A stretch of 30,135 nucleotides of DNA from Streptomyces wedmorensis. GTDB taxonomy: Bacteria; Actinomycetota; Actinomycetes; Streptomycetales; Streptomycetaceae. The position numbers and the translations under genes were made by a program. Location of the stretch: NCBI RefSeq assembly GCF_000716445.1, contig NZ_JNWK01000077.1, forward strand, positions 1 to 30,135, given 5' to 3'. Numbering within the stretch: position 1 is the first letter of the stretch; each line of letters starts with the position of its first letter. Shown piece by piece: positions 1 through 7,343 of the stretch. The notes below the pieces were generated by a model. The model saw nothing but the letters and a program-made list of their open reading frames with translations, had not been told where the DNA came from and made no database searches.

Positions 1-42
1 CGGGGCGGGCAGGAGCGACGGGTCATCCGGCAGGTGCTGCAT
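1..42 (-). CDS. Possible transposase N-terminus running off the left edge
   Basis: A minus-strand ATG at 42-40, preceded by an AAGGA-like ribosome site at about 50-54, opens a frame starting MQHLPDDPSLLPAP that leaves the window after 14 codons. The neighbouring SMI1/KNR4-like gene loses its family sequence just upstream, at about 98. This suggests an insertion sequence whose transposase begins here. The composition is reminiscent of ISAs1-type transposase starts, but 14 residues are far too few to prove it. Confidence 0.25.
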   Translation of the reverse strand, partial: MQHLPDDPSLLPAP

Positions 43-467
43 CCCAGCATCCTTGCAGAACCCCTAGGGCCGGCCTTGATCGGCCGGACAGGACCTAGCT
101 GCGGCACGCTCTCCAGCTCGGTCCTGGCGACGCGCAGTGCCTCGGATTTCTCCGCCGGCCTGGACGGCCAGACGGGATGCCAGAACCCATTGCGCTCCAC
201 GTCGAAGAGCACCCCGTCCACCGGCCACGCCAGCCGCCCGGCCAGTTCCTCGGGGTCGCCGTCGCGCCAGTCGGGCCACCGCGACGAGCCCCGCGGGAGC
301 CCGGCGGCGAGGAAGACCCGGTGATCCGCCGAGAAGGTGAAGCCGAACCGCGCCTCGACCGCGTCGAGCTCTTGCTCGGTGAGACCCGGACCGATCTCGG
401 TTCGAAGCATCCCTTGCAGGGCGCGGGAGGCTTCCAGGGTCAGGCGTGGGGTCGACGGCGTGTTCAC
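1..467 (-). pseudogene. SMI1/KNR4 (SUKH)-like gene, C-terminus apparently replaced
   Basis: The frame opens at a GTG at 467-465 and stays open to the window edge. Residues 20 to 120 carry features I associate with actinobacterial SMI1/KNR4-like proteins: an LTEQELDAVEARFGF helix, a PDWRDGDPEEL segment, and WPVDGVLFDVERNGFWHPVW. These proteins normally continue after VPQL into a VPVYxHRYLP-type core strand. Here the frame instead reads through basic, low-similarity sequence from about position 98, where a GGCCGGCC-rich imperfect palindrome (66-98) begins. I infer that an insertion cut off the last third of the domain. SUKH-superfamily proteins are often immunity proteins against polymorphic toxins; no toxin is visible here. 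An internal ATG at 410-408 is an alternative start. Confidence 0.55.
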
Positions 468-626
468 GCCTGCCAGCGTAGTGAGCGGTACGGCCGCACC
501 TGCCAGGAGGTTGTTGCAGTCCGCTACCTCATCGCGTATTCGCTGCGACGACCTCGGCGCCGTTCGGGCTCCCTGCAGTGTCCGCCCGGAGGAGAGCGAT
601 TGGCAGGTCCGCCAGCGTGATGGCGC

Positions 627-1166
627 CTACCCGAGGGCGGCGGCAACGGCCTTGTAGTCAGCGGCCTGGGTCGGGGTGAGGTAGTGGCTGACGCGGATGA
701 GCACGGTGCCGCTGACAAAGTCGTACTCGGCAAGCATGGGCATGCCCTTGGTGACGTTCTGGATGTAGTCGGCGCGAGCCTGGGAGTCGGCTGCGGTCGT
801 GAAGACCTCGATCGCTCCGCCGAGCCCGACGCTGCCGGGCTCCGCGCCGGCGACGTCGTCGGCCTTGATGCGGGAGTCCGTGAACGTGACCTTGCTGGTG
901 TACTGGTTGGGGCGGCCGAGGAGATGGTTCGGGTCGTCGTCCTCGGTGACAACGCCCGAGAGCTTGGCGGACGCGACCTTGCCGGAAAGGACCTTGAAGG
1001 CGTCGCTGGCGGTGAGCTCCTTCGCTGCCGGCTTGGTCGGGACGCCAGCGGTTGCAGCCGGGGTGTTGTTCGGCTGGTCGTTCTTCGGATCGCTCCCTGA
1101 CCCGCACGCCGTCACGGCTGTGAAGGCGATGACGACCGCGGCAGCGGACAGGGCGGGCTTACGCAT
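627..1166 (-). CDS. Putative lipoprotein of the mobile element
   Basis: The 179-residue protein has a lipoprotein signal: a short basic start (MRKP), a hydrophobic stretch over residues 5-17 and a VTAC lipobox with the lipidated cysteine at residue 21. A Gly/Ser/Asn/Pro-rich tether of about 25 residues follows, then a single compact domain starting near LTASDAFKVLSGKV and ending LTPTQAADYKAVAAALG. I recognise no catalytic motif. It should be anchored to the outer face of the membrane. The start is supported by a CGGAG ribosome site 6 bases upstream. It sits among element cargo. A role in surface or entry exclusion is possible for a lipoprotein on a mobile element, but nothing in the sequence shows it. 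Confidence 0.8.
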   Translation of the reverse strand: MRKPALSAAAVVIAFTAVTACGSGSDPKNDQPNNTPAATAGVPTKPAAKELTASDAFKVLSGKVASAKLSGVVTEDDDPNHLLGRPNQYTSKVTFTDSRIKADDVAGAEPGSVGLGGAIEVFTTAADSQARADYIQNVTKGMPMLAEYDFVSGTVLIRVSHYLTPTQAADYKAVAAALG

Positions 1167-1457
1167 GATGGCTCCGAAGTGTGGCGGGTTTGGGTGTGTT
1201 GATCAGGTCGCAGAACTATTGCACTGCGATGTTGCAGTGCGTGCGGATACCGGAAGACCGGCTGGTGTCAGTGCCCGGCCGGGCAGGTGGCGGTGGGTCG
1301 ACCGCGGAGGAGCGCGGGGGCTTGTCCGCTGGCGTCTATCGGCAGTTTCGGATGCTCAGACGGGCGGGATAGGGCGTGGACCGGGGGAGAGCCGCTTCTG
1401 GGTACGAAGGCTGGCCCGGGCATGCTCTCCCCACGGCTACTGGGTAGCGTCCCTCGG
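1167..1457. other. Non-coding gap between lipoprotein and SMI1-like gene, with a short palindrome
   Basis: This is a divergent intergenic region with no convincing gene. GCACTGC (1221-1227) and GCAGTGC (1234-1240) form a perfect 7-bp inverted repeat with a 6-base spacer, about 55 bp upstream of the lipoprotein start. It could be an operator or a small hairpin. The remainder, up to the GTG at 1458, shows no other clear signal. Confidence 0.5.
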
Positions 1458-2123
1458 GTGAATCTTCACCTCATCAACGATGTGCCCGACGGCCTGACCC
1501 GACGAGCGCGATCCTTTGTCGCCGCGCATGGCGTCAAGGTCGACGTTCGCCCTGTTGAGGGGCACAGGCAGTGGTGGCTTGAGCGGGACATCCCAGCAGC
1601 GGTGATCGATCGAATGGCGGCCTACCAAGAGCGATGGGGCGGTCTGCTCTTGCCACCCGCACCGCAGTACGACGGAGGCCCCAAGTACCTCGATCCGGAC
1701 TCGCCCGAAGCAGACTCGGCAGGGTGGTGGTTCGAAGCCGGGATGCAGCGGACCGCAGTCCCCTACTCATTCATGATCAGTCCGTCTGGTGAGTTCGGTA
1801 TCCATGCAGAGAGGTGGGCACCCCTCCACGCAACCATCGAGGGCTGGGTGGAAGCGCTCGCCTTGACTCACCACGCATCCATGTGGGCAAAGCAGGTCAC
1901 CAAGCTTGTCGGCGATGACGTCGATGGCATCGACCTGAACGGCTATGCGCCGGTGCGCGAGGTGATGGGCCTGGCTGACACCTGGTGGAGAGGGCCCGAC
2001 TCGCTGGTAGCCCTCTATAGCGGGGAGGCCACGGCACTCGACTTCCCCAAAGGCCGCATCGCAGTGATCTACTCCGGCCTCGATGAGTGGGGACTGCGAG
2101 GAGGCGTGGACGACGATGGCTGA
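1458..2123 (+). CDS. SMI1/KNR4 (SUKH)-like hypothetical protein
   Basis: The 221-residue protein probably starts at GTG 1458; the frame is open further upstream but that part looks non-coding. Its core contains ERWGGLLLPPAPQYDGGP, GWWFEAG and PYSFMISPSGEFGIH, a pattern I associate with actinobacterial SMI1/KNR4-like proteins. The C-terminal part (DTWWRGPDSLVALYSGEA...AVIYSGLDEWG) is typical of the same set. No signal peptide, membrane segment or catalytic triad is visible, so it is probably a small cytosolic binding protein. A similar gene follows 85 bp downstream on the same strand and a damaged one lies at the left edge. SUKH proteins often neutralise contact-delivered toxins, so it may be an orphan immunity protein. 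The family assignment rests on recalled motifs only. Confidence 0.7.
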   Translation: MNLHLINDVPDGLTRRARSFVAAHGVKVDVRPVEGHRQWWLERDIPAAVIDRMAAYQERWGGLLLPPAPQYDGGPKYLDPDSPEADSAGWWFEAGMQRTAVPYSFMISPSGEFGIHAERWAPLHATIEGWVEALALTHHASMWAKQVTKLVGDDVDGIDLNGYAPVREVMGLADTWWRGPDSLVALYSGEATALDFPKGRIAVIYSGLDEWGLRGGVDDDG

Positions 2124-2196
2124 CCTTGTCGTTTAACCTCATCTCGGCTCGGGGTGGATATGGAGCAGGCGGTGCTGCCAAGCCCGAACCGATCGC

Positions 2197-2202
2197 TACT
2201 GT
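2197..2202 (+). promoter_or_regulatory. Candidate -10 box of a leaderless SMI1-like gene
   Basis: TACTGT lies 6 bases before the ATG at 2209 and no purine-rich ribosome site separates them, so transcription may begin at the start codon. The -35 is not recognisable. Confidence 0.35.
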
Positions 2203-2208
2203 CGTCGC

Positions 2209-2742
2209 ATGACCGCGAACGGAGATCGCCAGTTCCCCACCGTGCTTGCCGCTGCCATGGCGGTCCGGCTCGCATGCATTGGCGAGGACGGTGTCGACTT
2301 CGAACCCTACGAGTCCTTCCTGAGTGCCGATGAGACCACCGAGTGGTTCCGCGCGTGGACCGGCAACGGCGAGCTGGACGGCGACGACTTCCGCGTATTC
2401 GGCCAGGATGGCACCGGCGGGAACGCGGCGTTCTGGCTGGTTCGTCCAGGTCGGGAACTGGTAGAGCAGCCCGTTGTCTTTCTGGGCTCCGAAGGGGAGA
2501 CAGGCGTCGTCGCTCGCGATCTTGGTGACTTCCTGTGGCTGCTGGCAGACGGCTTCGGCCCGTGGGAAGCAGCAACCTCGTATGAGCCCGAGCCCGATTG
2601 GGCTCCACAGGTCAATCGCGACCTGGCGGCCATCGCCGAGCAATTCGCTCCGGACCGCCGCGCGTCGGCAGCGGCGATCACCGCGCAGGCCACACGAGAG
2701 TTTCCCGACTTCGACGACACCATCATGAAGCTTTGCCGTTGA
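2209..2742 (+). CDS. SMI1/KNR4 (SUKH)-like protein
   Basis: The 177-residue protein has the hallmarks I associate with short actinobacterial SMI1/KNR4 proteins: FEPYESFLSADET near residue 27, FRVFGQDGTGGNAAFWL near residue 62, VVFLGSEGETGVVARDLGDF, then WLLADGFGPWEA and a helical tail ending FPDFDDTIMKLCR. It is complete, without signal peptide or membrane segment. These proteins are thought to bind partner proteins, in many cases as toxin antidotes. It lies 85 bp after another SUKH-like gene on the same strand and converges on the relaxase gene, from which a hairpin separates it. No toxin gene is adjacent. The family call is fairly secure; the partner is unknown. Confidence 0.8.
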   Translation: MTANGDRQFPTVLAAAMAVRLACIGEDGVDFEPYESFLSADETTEWFRAWTGNGELDGDDFRVFGQDGTGGNAAFWLVRPGRELVEQPVVFLGSEGETGVVARDLGDFLWLLADGFGPWEAATSYEPEPDWAPQVNRDLAAIAEQFAPDRRASAAAITAQATREFPDFDDTIMKLCR

Positions 2743-2751
2743 ACCCGACCC

Positions 2752-2784
2752 GATGCCCCCGCCACGACGTGTGGCGAGGGCATC
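2752..2784. terminator. Bidirectional hairpin between SMI1-like gene and relaxase
   Basis: Fourteen-base arms (2752-2765 and 2771-2784) pair with one mismatch around a 5-base loop, between two convergent stop codons at 2742 and 2794. There is no T tract, as is common for terminators in Streptomyces. Confidence 0.75.
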
Positions 2785-2793
2785 TGACCGGTG

Positions 2794-4491
2794 TCAGCGG
2801 TGCCGACTGCGCTCCTCGGGCCTCGTGGCCACTGGTGTGGCCGGAGGGCGCGGCGTGGCGGACATGGACGACGTTCCGCTGATGAAGCCTCGGCTGCGAG
2901 CCGCTTGCGTCCGCCGGTTCGGCTCAGCGGTGATGCGCCAGTTGAGGACCTCGGCGGGGCGTTCCGCGCTGTCGAGTTCCCGCTGGGTGCCCACCTCGGC
3001 CAGGAGGCGTCGGGGGTTGTGGCCGGCGGTTTCGGCTTGGGCGAGGGTTGTGGTCAGGGCGGTCCAAGTAGGGTCGGCGAGGATTCGGTCGGCGTGGTCG
3101 GGGAGGGCCGCGCGCACGTCCTGCTCAAAGCGGCGGGTGGTTGCGGCTCGCGGTGCGCGGCGGGTCAGGTCCGCCAGGACGGGTGGGGCGGCCTGCTGGA
3201 AGCCCGCCTGTAGGTGGCGGAGGGCTTCCTCGGCCGCAGCGGCCTGCTGTTCGTGGCCGCGCTGCTCGTGCCACTTGGCGGCGGCGCGGGCCAGATGCAT
3301 GGTGGCGAAGAGCAGGGCGATGGCGAGCCCGCCCGGCTCGTTGGAGGCGTAGGCGAGTTCCTTGGCGGCCTTGCGTAGGGCGGTGGCGGCCTGGTGGTTG
3401 GCGCGGGTGGTGGAGCGGCGGGCGCGGTTGAACGCCATCGCCGCCGCTCGTAGTTCCGCCCGGTGCGGGCCGGTCGTGGCGCTGGCGATGTTGTACAGGG
3501 CATCGCCGAAGCCGGCCAGGTGCCCTTGGGCGGCGGCATCGTCACCGGAGTCGAGGACGGAGTGCGCCGTGTGTATGGCGGTGGTGGCCTGACGCCATGG
3601 GTCGGCGGGGTCTGCCACATACCGGGGGTGGTCGGCCGCCTCCTGGACGGGGAGGCGTTCGCGTAGGCGGTTGATGGAGAGGTCGGGGGCGAGTTTGGAG
3701 CCGCCGTACCAGACGGGTTCGCCGGCCGCGTTGGTGTCGCCGGGGGCGGCGAGGCTGTAGCCGATGACGTCACCGGTCTCGGGGCCGAGGCGGGTCTTGA
3801 TCTTGATGCCGAGGGACTGCAGCACGGTGAAGTAGTCGGCCTCGTTGTGTACAGCGGCGGCGACCGCGTACGCCTGCTCGCGCAGCCAGTGGCGTGCCGT
3901 GACCGTCTGGCCCTGGCGCTCGGCCTTGGCGCGTTCGGCGCCGGTCGGTGTGGGTGGGGCGGTGAGGTCGCCGGGCTTCAGGCGGCGCAGGCCGAACTCG
4001 GCCTCGATCTTGCGGCACTCTGCTTGGGCCCGCTGCCCGTCGCGGTGGGTGCGCGGGCGGCGTCCGTCGGCGCGGACGGTGGTGGCCATGAGGTGGATGT
4101 GGTCGTCGGCGTGGCGCACGGCGATCCACCGGCATGCCTTCTCGTCTCCGTCAGGGGCGATGCCGGTGGCGTGCACGATGCGGCGGGCGACTTCGGCCCA
4201 CTCGGCGTCGGTGAGGTAGCGGTCGCCGGGCGCGGTACGGACCGGGCAGTGCCAGACGTGCTGGGGTGGTTTCTTGCCGCCCAGTTCGCGGGTGCGCAGG
4301 TCGACGTGGATGTCGAGGCGCTTGGCGAGCTGGGTGTAGGTGGCTGCCGGGTCGCGGCCGGGGTCCGGGGCGCCGGCCATGTCCCAGGCGGCGACGATGT
4401 GCGGGTCGGTGTGTTCGTCGCGGCGGCCGGGGCCGAAGAGGTAGACGATCAGTCCGCGGGAGTCGGAACCGATGGAGACGTCAGGAACCAT
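2794..4491 (-). CDS. Relaxase / mobilization nuclease
   Basis: The 565-residue protein should nick and covalently hold the transferred strand at oriT during conjugative mobilization. The N-terminal 180 residues carry the relaxase fold: an LIVYLFGPGRRDEHTDPH segment (residues 14-31) whose tyrosine 17 may be the nucleophile, and the metal-binding H-x3-H-x-H motif in RHADDHIHLMAT (His127, His131, His133). The central part (about 200-290) is shared with actinobacterial relaxases (AAAVHNEADYFTVLQSLGIKIKTR). The C-terminal half is Ala/Arg-rich, helical and probably coiled, with no helicase motifs. A GGAAGG ribosome site precedes the ATG. The start overlaps the 3' end of mobC by 11 bases, so the two are translated as a unit. 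Family and role are secure; the MOB class and exact nucleophile are inferred. Confidence 0.9.
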   Translation of the reverse strand: MVPDVSIGSDSRGLIVYLFGPGRRDEHTDPHIVAAWDMAGAPDPGRDPAATYTQLAKRLDIHVDLRTRELGGKKPPQHVWHCPVRTAPGDRYLTDAEWAEVARRIVHATGIAPDGDEKACRWIAVRHADDHIHLMATTVRADGRRPRTHRDGQRAQAECRKIEAEFGLRRLKPGDLTAPPTPTGAERAKAERQGQTVTARHWLREQAYAVAAAVHNEADYFTVLQSLGIKIKTRLGPETGDVIGYSLAAPGDTNAAGEPVWYGGSKLAPDLSINRLRERLPVQEAADHPRYVADPADPWRQATTAIHTAHSVLDSGDDAAAQGHLAGFGDALYNIASATTGPHRAELRAAAMAFNRARRSTTRANHQAATALRKAAKELAYASNEPGGLAIALLFATMHLARAAAKWHEQRGHEQQAAAAEEALRHLQAGFQQAAPPVLADLTRRAPRAATTRRFEQDVRAALPDHADRILADPTWTALTTTLAQAETAGHNPRRLLAEVGTQRELDSAERPAEVLNWRITAEPNRRTQAARSRGFISGTSSMSATPRPPATPVATRPEERSRHR

Positions 4492-5194
4492 GCGCGGTGC
4501 CTTCCGCCAGGAGCTGGTCGATCAGCCGGTAGCTGCTCTCGGCCGCTTGCTCGACGCGGTCCAGCACCGCCTCGGCACGCTCGGGCACCGTTCCTTGGTG
4601 GATGGCCGCGGTGATCTGGTTGAGGTTGCCGCCGATGCGGTTCAGCGCGACCGTCTGTGCCTCGACGGCCTCGATCAGCGGGCGGACCGGGTCGTCCTCC
4701 GGGCTGCCGACCAGCCCCGCCTTGCCCAGGGCGACGGCCAGCGCGGCGTCCCCGACGAATCCGGCGAACCTCTGACCGCGCTGGTGAGCGGCGGCGCTGA
4801 TCACACCGACCGCAGTCCGGGTGAAGCGGATGGTCTTCTCCTGGTCGCGCTTCTCCACCGTGCGCTTGCGGTTCATCAGCGCGGGTAGGACGGGGGCGTC
4901 GAGGTCCCGCCAGGAGGGCTGCTCGACGGGCGGCGGTTGGTCATCGGCCGGCGGCTGGGCGGGAGGGGCGACGGCGTCTGTTGCGGGCGGGCAGCCGGTC
5001 TCGGCTATGCCCTCCTCCGGCTCGGGCGCCCCCTGGCGTTCGGCCTTCTCCTCCGCCACCCCTGGGGCGGGGGCAAGCGCGGACGAAGCCTCGTTAGAGG
5101 CTCGTTCGCTCCAGCTTGCTGCTGATCGGCGGGTCAGGCCGAAGAGCTTCTTTCGGCGGCGGGTGGGGGAGTTGTCGGTGCTCGTTTCGGGCAT
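4481..5194 (-). CDS. mobC: MobC-like relaxosome accessory protein
   Basis: The protein of about 237 residues has a basic N-terminus (TRRRKKLFGLTRR), a disordered Pro/Ala/Glu-rich linker (about 35-105), and a C-terminal domain with KTIRFTRTAVGVISAAAH (about 120-137), resembling a ribbon-helix-helix DNA-binding segment, and the IGGNLNQITAAIHQG motif (about 187-201) typical of MobC-type proteins. Such proteins bind oriT and help the relaxase melt and nick DNA. I choose the ATG at 5194-5192 because GGAG lies 6 bases upstream. An in-frame GTG at 5233 would add 13 residues but has a poorer ribosome site. It lies directly upstream of, and overlaps, the relaxase gene. The candidate oriT lies just upstream of this gene. 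Confidence 0.82.
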   Translation of the reverse strand: MPETSTDNSPTRRRKKLFGLTRRSAASWSERASNEASSALAPAPGVAEEKAERQGAPEPEEGIAETGCPPATDAVAPPAQPPADDQPPPVEQPSWRDLDAPVLPALMNRKRTVEKRDQEKTIRFTRTAVGVISAAAHQRGQRFAGFVGDAALAVALGKAGLVGSPEDDPVRPLIEAVEAQTVALNRIGGNLNQITAAIHQGTVPERAEAVLDRVEQAAESSYRLIDQLLAEGTAHGS

Positions 5195-5265
5195 GGTGGG
5201 CTCCGGTGGTCGTGTGGGGTGGGGCTTCGTCACGTCCGTTGCAGCCGTCCCGTAGCTGGTCAGGA

Positions 5266-5366
5266 CAGGTACGGAGGCGGTCGCAGGTACGGAGTGATCC
5301 GTATCGGCAAGGAACTCCGTCCCCGCACTGACCTGCGCGGGGACGGATGCGACGGATGGATACGGA
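5266..5366. other. Candidate oriT: inverted repeat plus repeated ACGGA motifs
   Basis: In the short gap between the ATPase gene and mobC, arms at 5316-5326 and 5337-5347 form an 11-bp perfect inverted repeat (TCCGTCCCCGC and its complement) with a 10-base loop. Around it lie two direct copies of CAGGTACGGAG (5266-5276 and 5284-5294, 18 bp apart) and further ACGGA copies at 5343, 5352 and 5362. Inverted repeats with flanking direct repeats just upstream of mob genes are typical of oriT regions. A terminator after the ATPase gene would explain the hairpin but not the direct repeats. The nick site is not identifiable by eye. Confidence 0.5.
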
Positions 5367-5373
5367 CCTGGTG

Positions 5374-6960
5374 TCAGCGCGTGGGCCTGGGGCCCGCAGG
5401 CCCACCGGGCGGGCCGATGGGCAGCGTCCCGGACGGAGGGGTGGGCGGCTTACCCTGGGCTCGACGTGCGGGAACGGTCTCCGCTGCTGCGGGTGCCGGT
5501 TGGGCGGGGTCGGGGCAATAGCGGGCCCAGGCGTCGAGGAACTGGTTGCGGGCGTACGCCTTGGCCTGTCGGCCGTTCTCGAAGCGGTGGTTGGCCGGGC
5601 TGATGCCGAAGTCGCGCAGCAGGTTGGCCAGGTGGTAGGCGTTCAGGCCCTTCGTTCCGTACTCGGCCCACGGCGCCTCGGCGTCCTGAAGGAGGGCGGC
5701 GAGCAGGTCGTGGCTGCGCAGCGCCTCCGTGTCGCCGTGTTGCTCGAAGACGCGGCGGATGTCCCGGAGCAGCCGCGTCTTCAGCGTCGTCTGCTCGTCC
5801 TGGACCACCTCGTTGCGCGTCATCGCCAGGCAGGCGGCGCGGGCCTGGGCGGGCCAGTGGCCGCCGGCCAGGTCGGCGACGATGACTAGGGGCTCCCAGG
5901 TGTCCGCGGCTCGGTCTTCGACCGGCATCGGTGGCACCAGTCGGTGCGCTGTCTCGCGCAGTGGGGTCAGCCATGCGGCCAGTCGGTCGCGCAGCGCGTT
6001 CAGTTCCGGGACGGAGTGCCGGGACCGGAAGGGGGCGACCTTCTCGCCGGGCTTGCGCTTCTGCATGCGGAGCACGACGGCGCGGTCCATGATCGTGTCC
6101 GGCAGGTCGCCGATGCCGGCCAGCGCGGCCATGGCGAAGGTGGGGAACGCGGTGGGCTTGTGTTCCGGGCCGGAGATCCGCCAGGCGGGGCGGTTGCGCT
6201 GGTGTCCGGCGTTCAGCAGGCCCCGGAGGTCCTCCTTGTCGCCGGCCTTGGGGCCGAAGATGGTGTCGGCCTCGTCCACCAGCAGCGTCGGCGGGTCCTC
6301 GCCGATGATCCGGAAGACCACCGCCGGCGAGGTGTTCACGGTCATCATCGGCCGGGACACGGTCTCGTGGAGCACGTCCAGGACACGGGACTTGCCGCAT
6401 CCCTTGGTCGGCCCCACCACCGCCAGCCGTGGCGCGTGCTGGAGGGCGGGCTGGATGTGGGAGGCCGCCACCCACAAGGTGACTGCGGTCAGGGCCTCCT
6501 CGCTCGGCAGTACGACGTACCTGCCGATCGCGGCGCGCAGGTCGTCCAGTACGACGGTCCCGTCCTGGTCCCCGTCCGCTGTGAGGCTGGCACGTTCGCG
6601 GTCCCGAGTCCCCGGTCCGGGTTCGGGGACCGTCCCCGCAGCACCGTGGTCAACCCGGACCGGCGGTCCGGGTTCGCCAGCCGACTGACCGTAATTCTCC
6701 GCCCGGTCCTCGGCTTCCGGACCGGGTCCACGGTCCGGGTTGACCGGAACTCCGGTCCGGGTTTCGGTCGCGGGTCGGTCCGGTCCCGGACCGACCGGAC
6801 CAGCGGCACGGTCCGGTCGGTCACCGGTCCCCGGAGAGGTGGACCGGCTGTCCATTCGGTCCGGACGGTGCCACGGGATGCCCTGGCCGGGGACCGCAGC
6901 GGCAGGCCAGATGACCTTGTCGGATGTGTTCGAGGTGGCGGGGGACGTAGAGTCCTCCAT
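5374..6960 (-). CDS. DUF3631 P-loop ATPase, likely element replication/maintenance protein
   Basis: The 528-residue protein has a low-complexity, Gly/Pro/Arg/Asp-rich N-terminal region (about 30-135) with repeated PDR and GPG units, then an ATPase core: Walker A in VVGPTKGCGKSR (about 181-192), Walker B in LLVDEAD (about 226-232), and a sensor-like arginine segment PDTIMDRAVVLRM. The C-terminal DUF3631 part ends near NHRFENGRQAKAYARNQFLDAWARYCP, followed by a Pro-rich tail. DUF3631 proteins are frequent in actinobacterial integrative elements and phages and are thought to be helicase-like, but their role is unproven. A GAGAGG ribosome site precedes the ATG. It lies between the excisionase and mob genes on the same strand. 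The DNA encoding the N-terminal region is itself a dense repeat cluster. Confidence 0.85.
   Translation of the reverse strand: MEDSTSPATSNTSDKVIWPAAAVPGQGIPWHRPDRMDSRSTSPGTGDRPDRAAGPVGPGPDRPATETRTGVPVNPDRGPGPEAEDRAENYGQSAGEPGPPVRVDHGAAGTVPEPGPGTRDRERASLTADGDQDGTVVLDDLRAAIGRYVVLPSEEALTAVTLWVAASHIQPALQHAPRLAVVGPTKGCGKSRVLDVLHETVSRPMMTVNTSPAVVFRIIGEDPPTLLVDEADTIFGPKAGDKEDLRGLLNAGHQRNRPAWRISGPEHKPTAFPTFAMAALAGIGDLPDTIMDRAVVLRMQKRKPGEKVAPFRSRHSVPELNALRDRLAAWLTPLRETAHRLVPPMPVEDRAADTWEPLVIVADLAGGHWPAQARAACLAMTRNEVVQDEQTTLKTRLLRDIRRVFEQHGDTEALRSHDLLAALLQDAEAPWAEYGTKGLNAYHLANLLRDFGISPANHRFENGRQAKAYARNQFLDAWARYCPDPAQPAPAAAETVPARRAQGKPPTPPSGTLPIGPPGGPAGPRPTR
6614..6865. repeat. Iteron-like cluster of GGTCCGG / CCGGACC
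   Basis: Seven copies of GGTCCGG (starting at 6614, 6665, 6732, 6754, 6777, 6810 and 6859) and at least four of the complement CCGGACC (6655, 6717, 6786, 6795) fall in 250 bp inside the N-terminal part of the DUF3631 gene. They encode the PDR/GPG-rich segment, so protein low complexity may be the cause. Equally they may be binding sites for an initiator. Confidence 0.6.
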
Positions 6961-6974
6961 CGACGTTCCTCTCA

Positions 6975-7011
6975 GGTGAGGGACGGGACGTGCAAGGTCC
7001 CGCCCCTCACC
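6975..7011. terminator. Long hairpin between xis and the DUF3631 gene
   Basis: Arms 6975-6989 and 6997-7011 pair over 15 bases with one mismatch and a 7-base loop. The hairpin follows the excisionase gene and ends only 14 bp before the DUF3631 start codon, so it could terminate or attenuate read-through from the xis promoter, or shape the leader of the ATPase mRNA. Confidence 0.6.
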
Positions 7012-7108
7012 GGTTCGTTCGTTCAGGGATGGGCGGCGTGCAGGGGAATCTCCGGCCCTCGGCGTTGGCGCGCCGGGGGCCGTTGCTGTGTCCGGGGCTG
7101 TCGGTGGC

Positions 7109-7303
7109 TCACGAGGCCAGGCCCCATTCCTCCTGGCCGGCGATCAGCGTGCGTTCGTAGCGCAGCAGCTCGGCCTCGGGGTAGAGCACCCGCTTGCCGA
7201 CCTTGATGCCGCGCGGCCCCTTCATGATCTGGCGCCAGTAGCGGACGGTGCTCTCGGCTGTGCGGTAGCGCTCGGCGACCTCGGCGGTGGTCAGGTATCG
7301 CAT
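7109..7303 (-). CDS. xis: Excisionase-like small helix-turn-helix protein
   Basis: The 64-residue protein is almost entirely a MerR/excisionase-type winged helix: LTTAEVAERYRTAESTVRYW (residues 4-23) is the helix-turn-helix and GIKVGKRVLYPEAELLRYE (about 31-49) the wing and following helix. Such proteins bend DNA at att sites and steer the integrase to excision, and can also act as regulators. I start at the ATG 7303-7301 with GGGAA upstream; a longer frame to 7393 crosses the promoter and is unlikely. It is divergent from the XRE-integrase operon, as in many actinobacterial elements. The xis role is inferred from fold and position. Confidence 0.82.
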   Translation of the reverse strand: MRYLTTAEVAERYRTAESTVRYWRQIMKGPRGIKVGKRVLYPEAELLRYERTLIAGQEEWGLAS

Positions 7304-7343
7304 GCATTCCCATTCGGCTAGGTGGCGATTCGATCTGCATAGA

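Noticed and set aside
3847..4614. A plus-strand open frame opposite the relaxase gene
   Set aside because: Composition is Gly/Val/Ala/Asp repeats typical of an antisense shadow; the relaxase has conserved motifs there.
5316..5347. The perfect hairpin as an ordinary terminator of the ATPase gene
   Set aside because: It could be one, but the flanking direct repeats and position next to mobC are better explained by oriT; kept as a candidate rather than called a terminator.
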